Positions 1 through 5,882 of a DNA stretch of 7,677 nucleotides are shown one piece after another. Made by a program: the position numbers and the translations under genes. This DNA comes from Lysobacterales bacterium (lineage in GTDB: Bacteria; Pseudomonadota; Gammaproteobacteria; Xanthomonadales; SZUA-36), in contig JARFQZ010000087.1 of assembly GCA_029287515.1 (NCBI GenBank), forward strand, positions 1-7,677. The letters are read 5' to 3'. Numbering within the stretch: position 1 is the stretch's first letter; every line of letters begins with the position of its first letter. A model generated the notes under the pieces. The model saw nothing but the letters and a program-made list of their open reading frames with translations. It was not told the origin of the DNA and made no database searches.

Positions 1-1
1 T

Positions 2-178
2 TTTGTCGTCATGCAGCAGCTTCCTTTGCTGGTGGGTGATAAATACGCCGGGTTGCCTCATTGGGTGACGTTTCCGATGGTCACGGTGACCGTGGTCATC
101 GTAGCCAGCCTGAGTTACTACCTGGTGGAGCGGCCTTTCTACCGGCTCAGGAGTTATCGCCAGCTCAAAGAACGCTGA
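2..178 (+). CDS. Acyltransferase-3 family membrane protein, C-terminal fragment
   Basis: The reading frame is open from the left edge and ends at TGA 176-178, giving the last 58 residues of a larger protein. The fragment has a hydrophobic stretch rich in Val, Thr and Ile (about residues 25-42), followed by SYYLVERPFYRLR and a short basic tail. A final membrane helix followed by a Y-x-x-x-E-x-P-F/x motif is typical of the C-terminus of acyltransferase-3 (OafA/YrhL-type) proteins, which transfer acyl groups to extracytoplasmic sugars or lipids. The catalytic N-terminal part lies outside the window, so the substrate cannot be inferred. The last 14 bases overlap the 3' end of hemL on the other strand. 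The family call is from motif memory; the frame is certain, the function moderately so. Confidence 0.72.
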   Translation, partial: FVVMQQLPLLVGDKYAGLPHWVTFPMVTVTVVIVASLSYYLVERPFYRLRSYRQLKER

Positions 179-1445
179 ACGACTCGCGCGCCGCTGCAAT
201 CGTTGCGTCGATGTGCTCTTGCGTGTGCGCGGATGAAATGAAACCGGCTTCGTAGGCTGATGGCGCCAGGTACACACCTCGATCAAGCATCGCGTGATAA
301 AAGGATTTAAAGGCGTCCACGTTACACTGCCCCGCTTCAGCGAAATTGATCACCTGTTCGGCATCAGTGAAAAACAGCCCGAACATGCCGCCCACCCGGG
401 TGGTCCTGAACGGCACACCGGCCTGGTCAGCCGCCATCTGGACGCCATCCACCAGCCGCATGGTCTTGATCTCCAGGTCTTCAAAAAACCCTTCCCGCGT
501 AATCAGCGCCAGGTTGGCCAGCCCCGCCGCCATCGCGACAGGATTACCCGACAAGGTTCCCGCCTGGTAGACCGGGCCGCTGGGTGCAACCTGCTCCATG
601 TACTCGCTTTTGCCGCCAAAGGCCCCCACCGGCATGCCGCCGCCGATCACCTTGCCAAAAGTCGACAGGTCCGGCGTCACACCGAACAGGCCCTGGGCAC
701 CTTGCAGGGCAACCCGGAAACCGGTCATCACTTCGTCGAAAATCAGCAGGCAGCCATGTTCATCGCAGGCCGAACGCAGGCCCTCCAGATAGCCGGGCAC
801 CGGGGGAATGCAATTCATGTTGCCCGCGACCGGCTCCACGATGATCGCGGCCACATCCTGGCCGCGTTCCGCCAGGCACTGCGTCACCGCCTCCAGATCA
901 TTGTAAGGCAGCGTAACCGTCAAGTCGGCCACTGCCGGAGGAACACCCGGCGACGTAGGAACACCCAGGGTCAATGCACCGCTGCCGGCCTTGACGAGAA
1001 AACTGTCGGCGTGCCCGTGATAGCAACCCTCGAACTTGATCACCAGGTCGCGGCCCGTCGCCGCGCGTGCTACCCGGATGGCGCTCATGGTGGCTTCTGT
1101 CCCGGAGTTGACCATCCGCACCATGTCCATACCCGGCACAATGGCGCAAAGTCTTTCAGCCATTTCCACTTCGGCGGGGCACGGGGCGCCAAAACTCAGC
1201 CCCCGGGTTGCCGCCTTTTTTACCGCTGAAATGATTTCGGGATGCGCATGACCCGTGATCATGGGTCCCCAGGAACCCACGTAGTCGATATAGGAGCGCC
1301 CGTCGACGTCGTACATGCACGCCCCCTCTGCGCGCTCGAAGAAAACGGGGTCGCCGCCAACACCGTTGAATGCGCGCACCGGAGAGTTCACACCACCTGG
1401 AATATAAAGGCGGGCCCTGGAAATCAGTTCTTTGCTGCTGTTCAT
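165..1445 (-). CDS. hemL: Glutamate-1-semialdehyde 2,1-aminomutase
   Basis: HemL is a cytoplasmic PLP enzyme that converts glutamate-1-semialdehyde to 5-aminolevulinate, the committed precursor of haem, sirohaem and cobalamin in the C5 pathway. From the ATG at 1445 the product is 426 residues, the same length as the E. coli enzyme. Visible family motifs are IPGGVNSPVRAF (15-26), DYVGSWGP (54-61), MVNSGTEATMSAIR (111-124), KFEGCYHGHAD (137-147) and FDEVMTGFRVA (236-246). The PLP Schiff-base lysine is K265 in FGKVIGGGMPVGAFGG, the same number as in E. coli; the C-terminal LAPSAYEAGF is also conserved. An in-frame TTG at 1463 would add six residues, but the ATG matches family length. Neither start has a strong Shine-Dalgarno sequence. 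It is divergent from the rubredoxin gene, and its 3' end overlaps the acyltransferase gene by 14 bp. Confidence 0.98.
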   Translation of the reverse strand: MNSSKELISRARLYIPGGVNSPVRAFNGVGGDPVFFERAEGACMYDVDGRSYIDYVGSWGPMITGHAHPEIISAVKKAATRGLSFGAPCPAEVEMAERLCAIVPGMDMVRMVNSGTEATMSAIRVARAATGRDLVIKFEGCYHGHADSFLVKAGSGALTLGVPTSPGVPPAVADLTVTLPYNDLEAVTQCLAERGQDVAAIIVEPVAGNMNCIPPVPGYLEGLRSACDEHGCLLIFDEVMTGFRVALQGAQGLFGVTPDLSTFGKVIGGGMPVGAFGGKSEYMEQVAPSGPVYQAGTLSGNPVAMAAGLANLALITREGFFEDLEIKTMRLVDGVQMAADQAGVPFRTTRVGGMFGLFFTDAEQVINFAEAGQCNVDAFKSFYHAMLDRGVYLAPSAYEAGFISSAHTQEHIDATIAAARESFSVL

Positions 1446-1497
1446 CGGCGTATTGTATGGCAAACTACGCTACTTTTTTACGGCAAGGTGAAAGAAA

Positions 1498-1677
1498 GTG
1501 AACGACAAGGAATATAAAAGCTGGATGTGCATCATCTGCGGCTGGGTTTATGAAGAGGAAAAGGGTGCCCCGGAAGAGGGTTTGGCCCCCGGAACGCGCT
1601 GGGAAGACGTTCCCGAATTCTGGGTTTGCCCTGATTGCGGAGCAGGCAAAGAAGATTTTGAAATGATTGAAATCTGA
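1498..1677 (+). CDS. Rubredoxin
   Basis: This 59-residue protein starts at GTG 1498, with AAGGTG at 1485-1490 as a well-placed ribosome binding site (7-base spacing). It has the rubredoxin pattern: C11-x2-C14-G-W-V-Y near the N-terminus and C44-P-D-C47-G-A-G-K-x-D-F near the C-terminus. The four cysteines bind a single iron. Between them lies PEEGLAPGTRWEDVPEFWVCP, a hallmark of the family. It is a small cytoplasmic one-electron carrier; partners may include alkane hydroxylases, oxygen-stress reductases or other oxidoreductases, and the neighbourhood does not decide which. A rubredoxin beside or divergent from hemL is, as I recall, a recurrent arrangement in gammaproteobacteria. The gene is short and has a GTG start, so automatic callers could miss it. 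Confidence 0.96.
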   Translation: MNDKEYKSWMCIICGWVYEEEKGAPEEGLAPGTRWEDVPEFWVCPDCGAGKEDFEMIEI

Positions 1678-1699
1678 TTTTTGGGTTATTCTGTGAGCA

Positions 1700-1897
1700 A
1701 TGAGTAACCAAGGCGGAATCAAGCGCTCAAGGCAAAATGCCATGATCGCAGGTGTCTGCGCAGGCATTGCGCGTCATTTCAACTGGTCAGTTACCGGAAC
1801 CCGGGTTGCTTACGTGCTGTTGTCCATTTGCTCGGCAGCCTTTCCCGGCATACTCGTGTACCTGATCCTTTGGCTGGTTTTGCCGGTGGAAGATTAA
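1700..1897 (+). CDS. PspC-domain small membrane protein
   Basis: The product has 65 residues. A short basic N-terminus (GIKRSRQNAMIAGVCAGIARHF, approximately residues 6-27) matches the PspC domain signature of a basic start followed by IAGVCAGIA-x-x-F. A hydrophobic segment (about 35-61) ends in LWLVLPVED, also typical of the domain. PspC-domain proteins are inner-membrane proteins; in E. coli PspC works with PspB in the phage-shock response to envelope stress. This is a stand-alone minimal version of the domain with no pspA, pspB or pspF nearby, so a role in a full Psp system is not shown. It starts 22 bases after the rubredoxin stop and may be co-transcribed with it. The ribosome binding site is weak. 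The stop codon overlaps that of the convergent phosphoesterase gene in a shared TTAA. Confidence 0.88.
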   Translation: MSNQGGIKRSRQNAMIAGVCAGIARHFNWSVTGTRVAYVLLSICSAAFPGILVYLILWLVLPVED

Positions 1898-2631
1898 ACC
1901 CGCTGCATCACACCGGTTTTCACGGCTCCGTCATCTCCCAGTTCCATCCAGCGGCAGGAAGGGCCCGCCAGGTCCAGCGTGAACTTCCGCTTTTCAGGCA
2001 GGCTGTTGGCCACGCTGGAAGGCGCGCCCAGAAAGCTCACACCGTTGCGGTCTGAAGAGAACGCGTGGTGCACGTGCCCCCAGGCCACACAACGTACCCG
2101 TTTTTCACGGTCCAGGTATGCCAGGAACCGTTCCGGTTCTTCGAGCGCGTACCGGTCTATCCAGGGTGAATTCACCGGCACCGGCTGGTGATGCAGCGCC
2201 ACCAGTATATGCTCCGAGTTACTGCCACGCATGCTGGCGTCAAATCTTTCGAGGTCGTGCTGGCTGAAAACACCCGAGATTTTTCCAGGGCCGGTTGAAT
2301 CCAGACCCATGATCAGCCATGGGTCCAGCTCGAACACCCCGGGCCCGTCCCACGGCCCCAGCGGAAAATGCTGCTTCATTACCTCCGGATCATCGTGATT
2401 GCCGGGAAGCGCCAGAACAGGCGCGCCCAGGGTTCCGAGCCTCACTGCAACTCGGGCGTAGGAGGACGCACTGGCGTCCTCGCTCACATCGCCAGTCAGT
2501 AATACCAGGTCCGGGTCCCAGGCTCGCACGGCCGACAACAGACCCGCCAGGTTTCGTTCGGCGTTCTGGCCGCGATAGTCCGTATCCGGATCAGCCGATA
2601 CGTGACAATCGCTTATCTGCAGAACTTTTAT
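1894..2631 (-). CDS. CpdA-like metallophosphoesterase (calcineurin-type), non-canonical start
   Basis: This is probably a 3',5'-cyclic-AMP phosphodiesterase of the CpdA type or a close relative, a cytoplasmic dimetal hydrolase. Numbered from the proposed ATA codon at 2631-2629 (245 residues), all metal-ligand motifs are present: D8-x-H10 in QISDCH, G47-D48, G77-N78-H79-D80, H147-H148 and G185-H186-V-H188. The ending resembles Pseudomonas CpdA. The nearest canonical start in frame is TTG at 2538, which would remove the first metal motif and is implausible. No ATG, GTG or TTG occurs between that point and the in-frame upstream stop (TAA, about 2668-2670). Candidates are ATA 2631 (giving I/M-K-V-L-Q-I-S-D, with GAAGAG 8 bases upstream) or the GTA at 2640, one base from GTG. 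It directly follows the DUF1508 gene and is probably translationally coupled. The family is sure; the start is unresolved, and cAMP specificity is inferred. Confidence 0.85.
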   Translation of the reverse strand: MKVLQISDCHVSADPDTDYRGQNAERNLAGLLSAVRAWDPDLVLLTGDVSEDASASSYARVAVRLGTLGAPVLALPGNHDDPEVMKQHFPLGPWDGPGVFELDPWLIMGLDSTGPGKISGVFSQHDLERFDASMRGSNSEHILVALHHQPVPVNSPWIDRYALEEPERFLAYLDREKRVRCVAWGHVHHAFSSDRNGVSFLGAPSSVANSLPEKRKFTLDLAGPSCRWMELGDDGAVKTGVMQRV

Positions 2632-2636
2632 TGAGG

Positions 2637-2966
2637 TTACTCTTCGACGACCGCCGCGTCCGCAGCATTACGTGCTACGGATTTCATGCCGTTCCGGCAG
2701 CCACTGCCGGACTTGTACATCTGGCTGCGGCCAATTTCCTGTCCGTTTCCCGCTTTCAGAATGAAATATTCACGTCCGTCCTTGGCGGTTTTGACCTCGA
2801 AACGGTTTTCATCCCGGGAATTCTTGCGCACGGATTCGATGCCGTTTGCACAGGAACTTCTCGACTTGTAACCCTCGCTGGAAAGGATGGTTTCCCCGTT
2901 TCCGGCTTTCAACCTGAAATACTCCTGTCCATCCTTACCTTTGAATACGACAAATTTTCCAGCCAT
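2637..2966 (-). CDS. DUF1508 (YegP-like) tandem-repeat protein
   Basis: The 109-residue protein consists of two copies of the DUF1508 unit about 51 residues apart. Each has E-Y-F-x-L-K-A-G-N-G (15-24 and 66-75), then a Y-K-S segment, then a G-I/M-x-S-V-x-x-N segment (42-49 and 93-100). E. coli YegP (110 residues) has the same two-repeat layout and the same MAG start. The biochemical role is not established; the family is small, soluble and often linked to stress conditions. The start has a clear ribosome binding site, GGAG with 6-base spacing. It lies 58 bases downstream of the DUF192 gene on the same strand and ends at the first codon of the phosphoesterase frame, so the three may form one transcription unit. 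Confidence 0.93.
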   Translation of the reverse strand: MAGKFVVFKGKDGQEYFRLKAGNGETILSSEGYKSRSSCANGIESVRKNSRDENRFEVKTAKDGREYFILKAGNGQEIGRSQMYKSGSGCRNGMKSVARNAADAAVVEE

Positions 2967-2994
2967 TTATCTCTCCATCAGATTGTTTCAGGAC

Positions 2995-3022
2995 CTTCTA
3001 CCATAAACACCTTGCATTGCAA
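2995..3022 (-). promoter_or_regulatory. Possible sigma-70 promoter for the DUF1508 gene
   Basis: On the minus strand, TTGCAA (3022-3017) and TAGAAG (3000-2995) are separated by 16 bases. Each matches the sigma-70 consensus at 4 of 6 positions, and the pair lies about 30 bases upstream of the DUF1508 start. The -35 candidate is half of a small inverted repeat, TTGCA-T-TGCAA. The match is modest; it would allow the DUF1508 and phosphoesterase genes to be transcribed separately from the DUF192 gene. Confidence 0.22.
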
Positions 3023-3024
3023 TT

Positions 3025-3450
3025 TCATTGATCCAGGTGCAATTTCAATTCATCACCGGGCTTAACCCCCAGTTCCGCCGCTTTACCGGCGTTAAGTTCC
3101 AACACGTATTTGGCCGGTCCGGTGCTTGGATACCCCGGGCAACGCGAAGAACGGCATGGCGGGGTATTTTCCGAGACGCTAACGAGCTTCAGGTCTTCAT
3201 CGAAATAGAATATATCCAGCGGAATCTTCGTATTCTTCATCCAGAAACTACGCATCCCTTCCGCCGGAAAAATAAAGACCATTCCATGGTCGTCGGGCAT
3301 GGATTCCCGGAACATCAGGCCCAGCGCCTGCTTTTCCCGGGATTCTGCCACTTCTACCGTGAAACGCTTGCCCTTGAGCTCAATGTAGGGCCCTTCGGCC
3401 ATGCATGCCGCGCAGACCAGCAGCGTCAATGCAAGTGTGAAATATCGCAT
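3025..3450 (-). CDS. DUF192 family exported protein
   Basis: The product has 141 residues. A hydrophobic N-terminus (about 4-17) looks like an export signal; it ends VCAAC-MAEG, which has a cysteine (C16) but only a poor lipobox, so it may be a lipoprotein or be cleaved after CMA. The rest is a full DUF192 domain: E-S-R-E-K-Q-A-L-G-L-M-F-R (36-48), D-D-H-G-M-V-F-I-F (53-61), the core motif FWMKNTKIPLDIFYFD (69-84), and TPPCRSSRCPGYPSTGPAKYVLEL (97-119 region). The Cys pair at 99 and 104 is common in bacterial members. The function of the family is unknown; its compact beta fold is usually periplasmic or secreted. The start lacks a convincing ribosome binding site. It is first of three same-strand genes and divergent from the DUF4242 gene. 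Confidence 0.92.
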   Translation of the reverse strand: MRYFTLALTLLVCAACMAEGPYIELKGKRFTVEVAESREKQALGLMFRESMPDDHGMVFIFPAEGMRSFWMKNTKIPLDIFYFDEDLKLVSVSENTPPCRSSRCPGYPSTGPAKYVLELNAGKAAELGVKPGDELKLHLDQ

Positions 3451-3530
3451 CCCGAAAGTTTGGTCCGCGCACCTGTATTAATCAATCTTTTTTTCTTCTA
3501 TGCTTAGGCTGATCGCACAGGAGAATCCGA
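3451..3530. other. Divergent intergenic region, DUF192 / DUF4242
   Basis: This 80-base gap must hold promoters for both flanking genes. It contains an AT-rich section with a T-run (about 3487-3493). I see no promoter pair in either direction good enough to name. The only clear signal is AGGAG at 3519-3523, the ribosome binding site for the DUF4242 gene, 7 bases before its ATG. Confidence 0.5.
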
Positions 3531-3812
3531 ATGCAGACTTACGTGATTTTGCGCCGGGGCGGTTGGAGAACCGGAGAAGACCTTGAGAACGCTGCGGCGG
3601 TCTCGAGAGAAATCGCAGAAGAAGAAATGCCGGATCAGGTCAAGTGGATCAGATCCTATGTCCTGAATGAGGAAGACGGTACCCTTGGAACCGTCTGCAT
3701 TTACCAGGCCGAGGACGAAGATGCCATCCTGGAACATGCGCAGAGGTCAGAACTGCCGGCCGACGAGGTCATCCCGGTCGCCGATACAGTCATTGTGCGC
3801 GACGACCCCTGA
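3531..3812 (+). CDS. DUF4242 family small protein
   Basis: The 93-residue protein begins at ATG 3531 behind a good ribosome binding site (AGGAG, 7-base spacing). It follows the DUF4242 pattern: an N-terminal T-Y-V-I beta strand (3-6), VKWIRSYV (37-44), a G-T-V-C-I-Y-Q-A (53-60) strand, then EHAQRSELPADEV (68-80) and a final beta strand T-V-I-V. The family has a small alpha/beta ferredoxin-like fold; one Streptomyces member has been described as nickel-binding, but metal binding here is not shown. It has no signal peptide, so is probably cytoplasmic. It is strongly acidic. Its stop abuts the stop of the convergent DUF4252 lipoprotein gene inside the palindrome TGATCA. Confidence 0.85.
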   Translation: MQTYVILRRGGWRTGEDLENAAAVSREIAEEEMPDQVKWIRSYVLNEEDGTLGTVCIYQAEDEDAILEHAQRSELPADEVIPVADTVIVRDDP

Positions 3813-4376
3813 TCAGCTCTCTTCACCTTCGGCAACCCTGACGTTATCCACTCCCGGCGAATCCACGTCGAGCGCCACCATCACGTTGCCGAACTGCCGT
3901 GGTTTTATTTCACCCATCAGGTTGATCACCACGGCCTCGGTGTCACCGTCTGATACCAGCACCGTCATGCCGCAAATTTGTTGATCCACGACGCGGACCA
4001 GCATGTGGGTTGCCTCGTTTTCTTCCCTGATCAGCATGACAGGCTCCCAGCCATCCTGCTGCAGATTCCCGCTCATCGTGTTGATCCGGGCAGCCACCCG
4101 CGACGCATCGCCATTGATTTCATAAATCCTGATGCGGATGCCATCGAGGCTTTTCAGCAGGTCACGAACTTCGGGATCGTCGTCCACATGGCTGGCGGCG
4201 AAGCGCAAAAGTGACGGTCCTATCGACAGGGTCATGACGGTGTCCGTGTCCCGCATGCCCAGCGACTCGAGGTCTGCATAGCCCTCGCTGCTCCTCGGCG
4301 CCGTCAACCCGCACGCGCTCAACATGAGACTAAGGCCAGCGATACACAGGATCCGGATCAGTGATAGCCGGACCAT
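3813..4376 (-). CDS. DUF4252 domain lipoprotein (fourth gene of ECF sigma operon)
   Basis: The 187-residue product starts with a basic n-region, a hydrophobic core and a clean lipobox L19-S-A-C22, so it should be lipidated. Gly at +2 does not match the Asp inner-membrane retention signal, so the outer membrane is the likely location. The mature part is a DUF4252 domain and aligns with the preceding gene product at several points: D-P-E near the start, L-x-G-I/V-R-I/V-R/N-I/V-Y/F-E, GWEPV, G-M/I-T-V, and I/V-N-x-M/I-G-x-I-x-P-x-x-x-G-x-V-M. Tandem duplication is the simple explanation. I chose ATG 4376, four bases after the upstream stop, because it gives a standard signal peptide. Earlier in-frame ATGs (4415, 4406, 4403, 4400) would overlap the previous gene's acidic tail and cannot be excluded. 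Function is unknown. Confidence 0.88.
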   Translation of the reverse strand: MVRLSLIRILCIAGLSLMLSACGLTAPRSSEGYADLESLGMRDTDTVMTLSIGPSLLRFAASHVDDDPEVRDLLKSLDGIRIRIYEINGDASRVAARINTMSGNLQQDGWEPVMLIREENEATHMLVRVVDQQICGMTVLVSDGDTEAVVINLMGEIKPRQFGNVMVALDVDSPGVDNVRVAEGEES

Positions 4377-4380
4377 GCCC

Positions 4381-4959
4381 CTAGCCCGTCGTGTCTTCAT
4401 CATCATGGTCGTCATGCCCGCCGTGGTCGCCGTTGATATCGATGTCGAAGTTATCCATCACCTTGCCCAGTTCCTCAGGGCTGATGCTGCCGATCACGTT
4501 GACGAAAACCGCCTCGGTTTCTTCAACCGCCATGACCGTGATGCCTTCTACCCGATCGTTATTGATCATCATGAAGATCCGCACTTGCTCATCCTGCGAG
4601 TTCACGGTGACCACGGGTTCCCAACCCATGTCGTCGAGCTTGGCGGACGTGTCCTTGACGAAATCAACCGCGCCGTCGGCCATCGCCGTGGTTTCAAAAA
4701 CGTTGACGCGCACGCCGTTGAGCCGGCTGAACAGCTCCGCGGCTTCCGGGTCTTCACTGGCGCTGAGTGAGCCCACCAGGCCTAACAGCGATTCACCGAC
4801 AGCGATCTGGACGGTTGGCTCGCCGAAAATACTGCTCAGCTCACCGAAGTCGACGTAGCCGGGGTAGTCTTTGAGAGAGTCTTCCTGGGCCATTGCGGGC
4901 AAGCTGATCAGCAGCGTTGCGCACAAGGTCAGGATCTTCCTGAAGATTGAATGTTTCAT
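4381..4959 (-). CDS. Exported DUF4252 protein with His/Asp-rich tail (third gene of ECF sigma operon)
   Basis: The product has 192 residues. Residues 1-24 are a signal peptide with an A-M-A cleavage site before Q25. The mature protein is a DUF4252 domain (about 30-173) with DYPGYVDFG (30-38), EPTVQIAVGESLLGLV, GVRVNVFE, GWEPVV and a VNVIGSISPEELGKVM core. The last 15 or so residues are dominated by His and Asp/Glu (H179, H182, H185 with acidic residues at 178, 183, 184, 186-189), resembling a metal-binding tail. The lipoprotein paralogue lacks this tail. The start is secure: AGGAGG lies 7 bases before the ATG, and the start overlaps the anti-sigma stop as ATGA. The protein should be periplasmic, placed where it could communicate with the anti-sigma's outer domain; that link is inference. 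The family has no established function known to me. Confidence 0.9.
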   Translation of the reverse strand: MKHSIFRKILTLCATLLISLPAMAQEDSLKDYPGYVDFGELSSIFGEPTVQIAVGESLLGLVGSLSASEDPEAAELFSRLNGVRVNVFETTAMADGAVDFVKDTSAKLDDMGWEPVVTVNSQDEQVRIFMMINNDRVEGITVMAVEETEAVFVNVIGSISPEELGKVMDNFDIDINGDHGGHDDHDDEDTTG

Positions 4960-5387
4960 GAGGTTTCCTCCTGTATGGATTGTTCGGTAAAGGGAAGATG
5001 TTCTGAAAGCTTGTCCTTGACGTTGTGGCGCAGTTCGCCGCCAAGCACGGAATGAATCTGGCTGCCGGTGCGGTTGCCGACCTTGTCCAGGTAGGCAAAG
5101 GCCACCGCCAGGTCCTGGCGCGCCTGTTCGACTTCTGCTTCCGACGGCTGCTTCGGCTGCATCATGACGACTGTCAGGGCAATCAATGGAACCACCGCAA
5201 ACGCCGGCGCCATCACCCACTTGGGCAGGGGACCGGGAAACAGCCAGGGCAGCAAAGGCTTTTTCTCACGGTGTTCACGCGGAATCCGTTTCAGTTTGCG
5301 CGTCAAGCTGGCGGGCGCTTTTTCCACCTCGAGCTGATTCAGCAAGTGGTCGATTTGTGCGTCCAGTGTTTTGTCGTCTGTATTCAT
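4956..5387 (-). CDS. Single-pass anti-sigma factor-like membrane protein
   Basis: This 143-residue protein lies between the ECF sigma gene and the DUF4252 genes, overlapping each by 4 bp (ATGA). Residues 1-56 are charged and largely helical in character, suitable for binding a sigma factor in the cytoplasm. Residues 58-76 (WVMAPAFAVVPLIALTVVMM region) form one membrane helix. Residues 77-143 should be periplasmic, with an EVEQARQDLAVAFAYLDKVG helix. There is no H-x3-C-x2-C zinc motif, so it is not a zinc-type (ZAS) anti-sigma. I call it anti-sigma from operon position and topology, not from a recognised domain. A GAGGT 6 bases upstream of the ATG is the probable ribosome binding site. Confidence 0.8.
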   Translation of the reverse strand: MNTDDKTLDAQIDHLLNQLEVEKAPASLTRKLKRIPREHREKKPLLPWLFPGPLPKWVMAPAFAVVPLIALTVVMMQPKQPSEAEVEQARQDLAVAFAYLDKVGNRTGSQIHSVLGGELRHNVKDKLSEHLPFTEQSIQEETS

Positions 5388-5872
5388 GGCCTTACCTCTG
5401 CCAGCTGCTCACGCAGCTGTTTTCTTGCCCTGTGCAGGTAGGTTTTTACCTGCGGCATGTTCAGTTCAAGCACGGCTGCGACTTCCTCGTAGCTGTGCTG
5501 GTGCACGTCCCTGAGCACGACCAGCGAACGGTACGGCTCTTTCAAACTGTTGATCGTGTTTTTCAGCCACGACCCCAGTTCGCTCTGGTGCATTCCCTGC
5601 ATGGGCCCGGCAACGGTGTGGGGGTCGTGCCACTCCTGCAGTTCTTCGGTCGGGTGCCTGCGCCGTAACCGGTCCAGGCATCCGTTGCGGGTGACTTTCA
5701 TCAGCCAGGGCCGGACCTTGTCCGGGTCTATCGAGTCCTGGTTTTTCCACAGCTTCACAAAAGCCTCCTGGCAGGCATCCTCTGCTTCCGCCGGATCCTT
5801 GAGCAGATAACGGGCCAGCGTCCATGCCTGATCCTGGTACTCCCTGACCCATTGATTGAACTTTCTGCTCAT
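5384..5872 (-). CDS. ECF-family RNA polymerase sigma factor
   Basis: The product has 162 residues, a normal size for an ECF sigma factor containing only regions 2 and 4. Region 2 (about 10-75) includes AEAEDACQEAFVKLWKN (28-44), the counterpart of the D-x-V-Q-E-x-F core-binding motif, and RPWLMKVTRNGCLDRLRRR (54-72), the -10 recognition part. Region 4 (about 108-158) includes EPYRSLVVLRDVHQHSYEEVAAVL, then MPQVKTYLHRARKQLREQL, the helix-turn-helix that reads the -35 element. It is first in a four-gene operon with its likely anti-sigma partner, and ECF factors usually activate their own operon. The start at ATG 5872 has only a weak ribosome binding site (GATGAG directly before it). The signal and the regulon are unknown. 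Confidence 0.95.
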   Translation of the reverse strand: MSRKFNQWVREYQDQAWTLARYLLKDPAEAEDACQEAFVKLWKNQDSIDPDKVRPWLMKVTRNGCLDRLRRRHPTEELQEWHDPHTVAGPMQGMHQSELGSWLKNTINSLKEPYRSLVVLRDVHQHSYEEVAAVLELNMPQVKTYLHRARKQLREQLAEVRP

Positions 5873-5882
5873 CTCATCAGCA

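Noticed and set aside
294..1229. 311-codon open frame on the plus strand opposite hemL
   Set aside because: It is entirely antisense to the certain hemL gene, its product is rich in His, Arg and Gln with no motif, and it looks like a frame shadow of GC-rich coding DNA.
1446..1463. TTG start for hemL six codons upstream
   Set aside because: The ATG at 1445 gives the family's usual 426-residue length and puts the catalytic lysine at 265 as in E. coli; the TTG has no better ribosome binding site.
1446..1497. Promoter pairs in the hemL/rubredoxin divergent gap
   Set aside because: TACAAT on the minus strand is only about 6 bases from the hemL ATG and has no -35 at a proper distance; no plus-strand pair is convincing.
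1894..2538. TTG 2538 as the phosphoesterase start
   Set aside because: It would delete the D-x-H metal motif, which is intact and in frame upstream.
2319..3065. 248-codon open frame on the plus strand
   Set aside because: It runs antisense across three supported minus-strand genes (phosphoesterase, DUF1508, DUF192 end) and has no recognisable domain.
4960..5220. Long upstream extension of the exported DUF4252 frame into the anti-sigma gene
   Set aside because: The ATG at 4959 has an excellent AGGAGG site and begins a signal peptide; the extension is low-quality sequence overlapping the anti-sigma gene in another frame.
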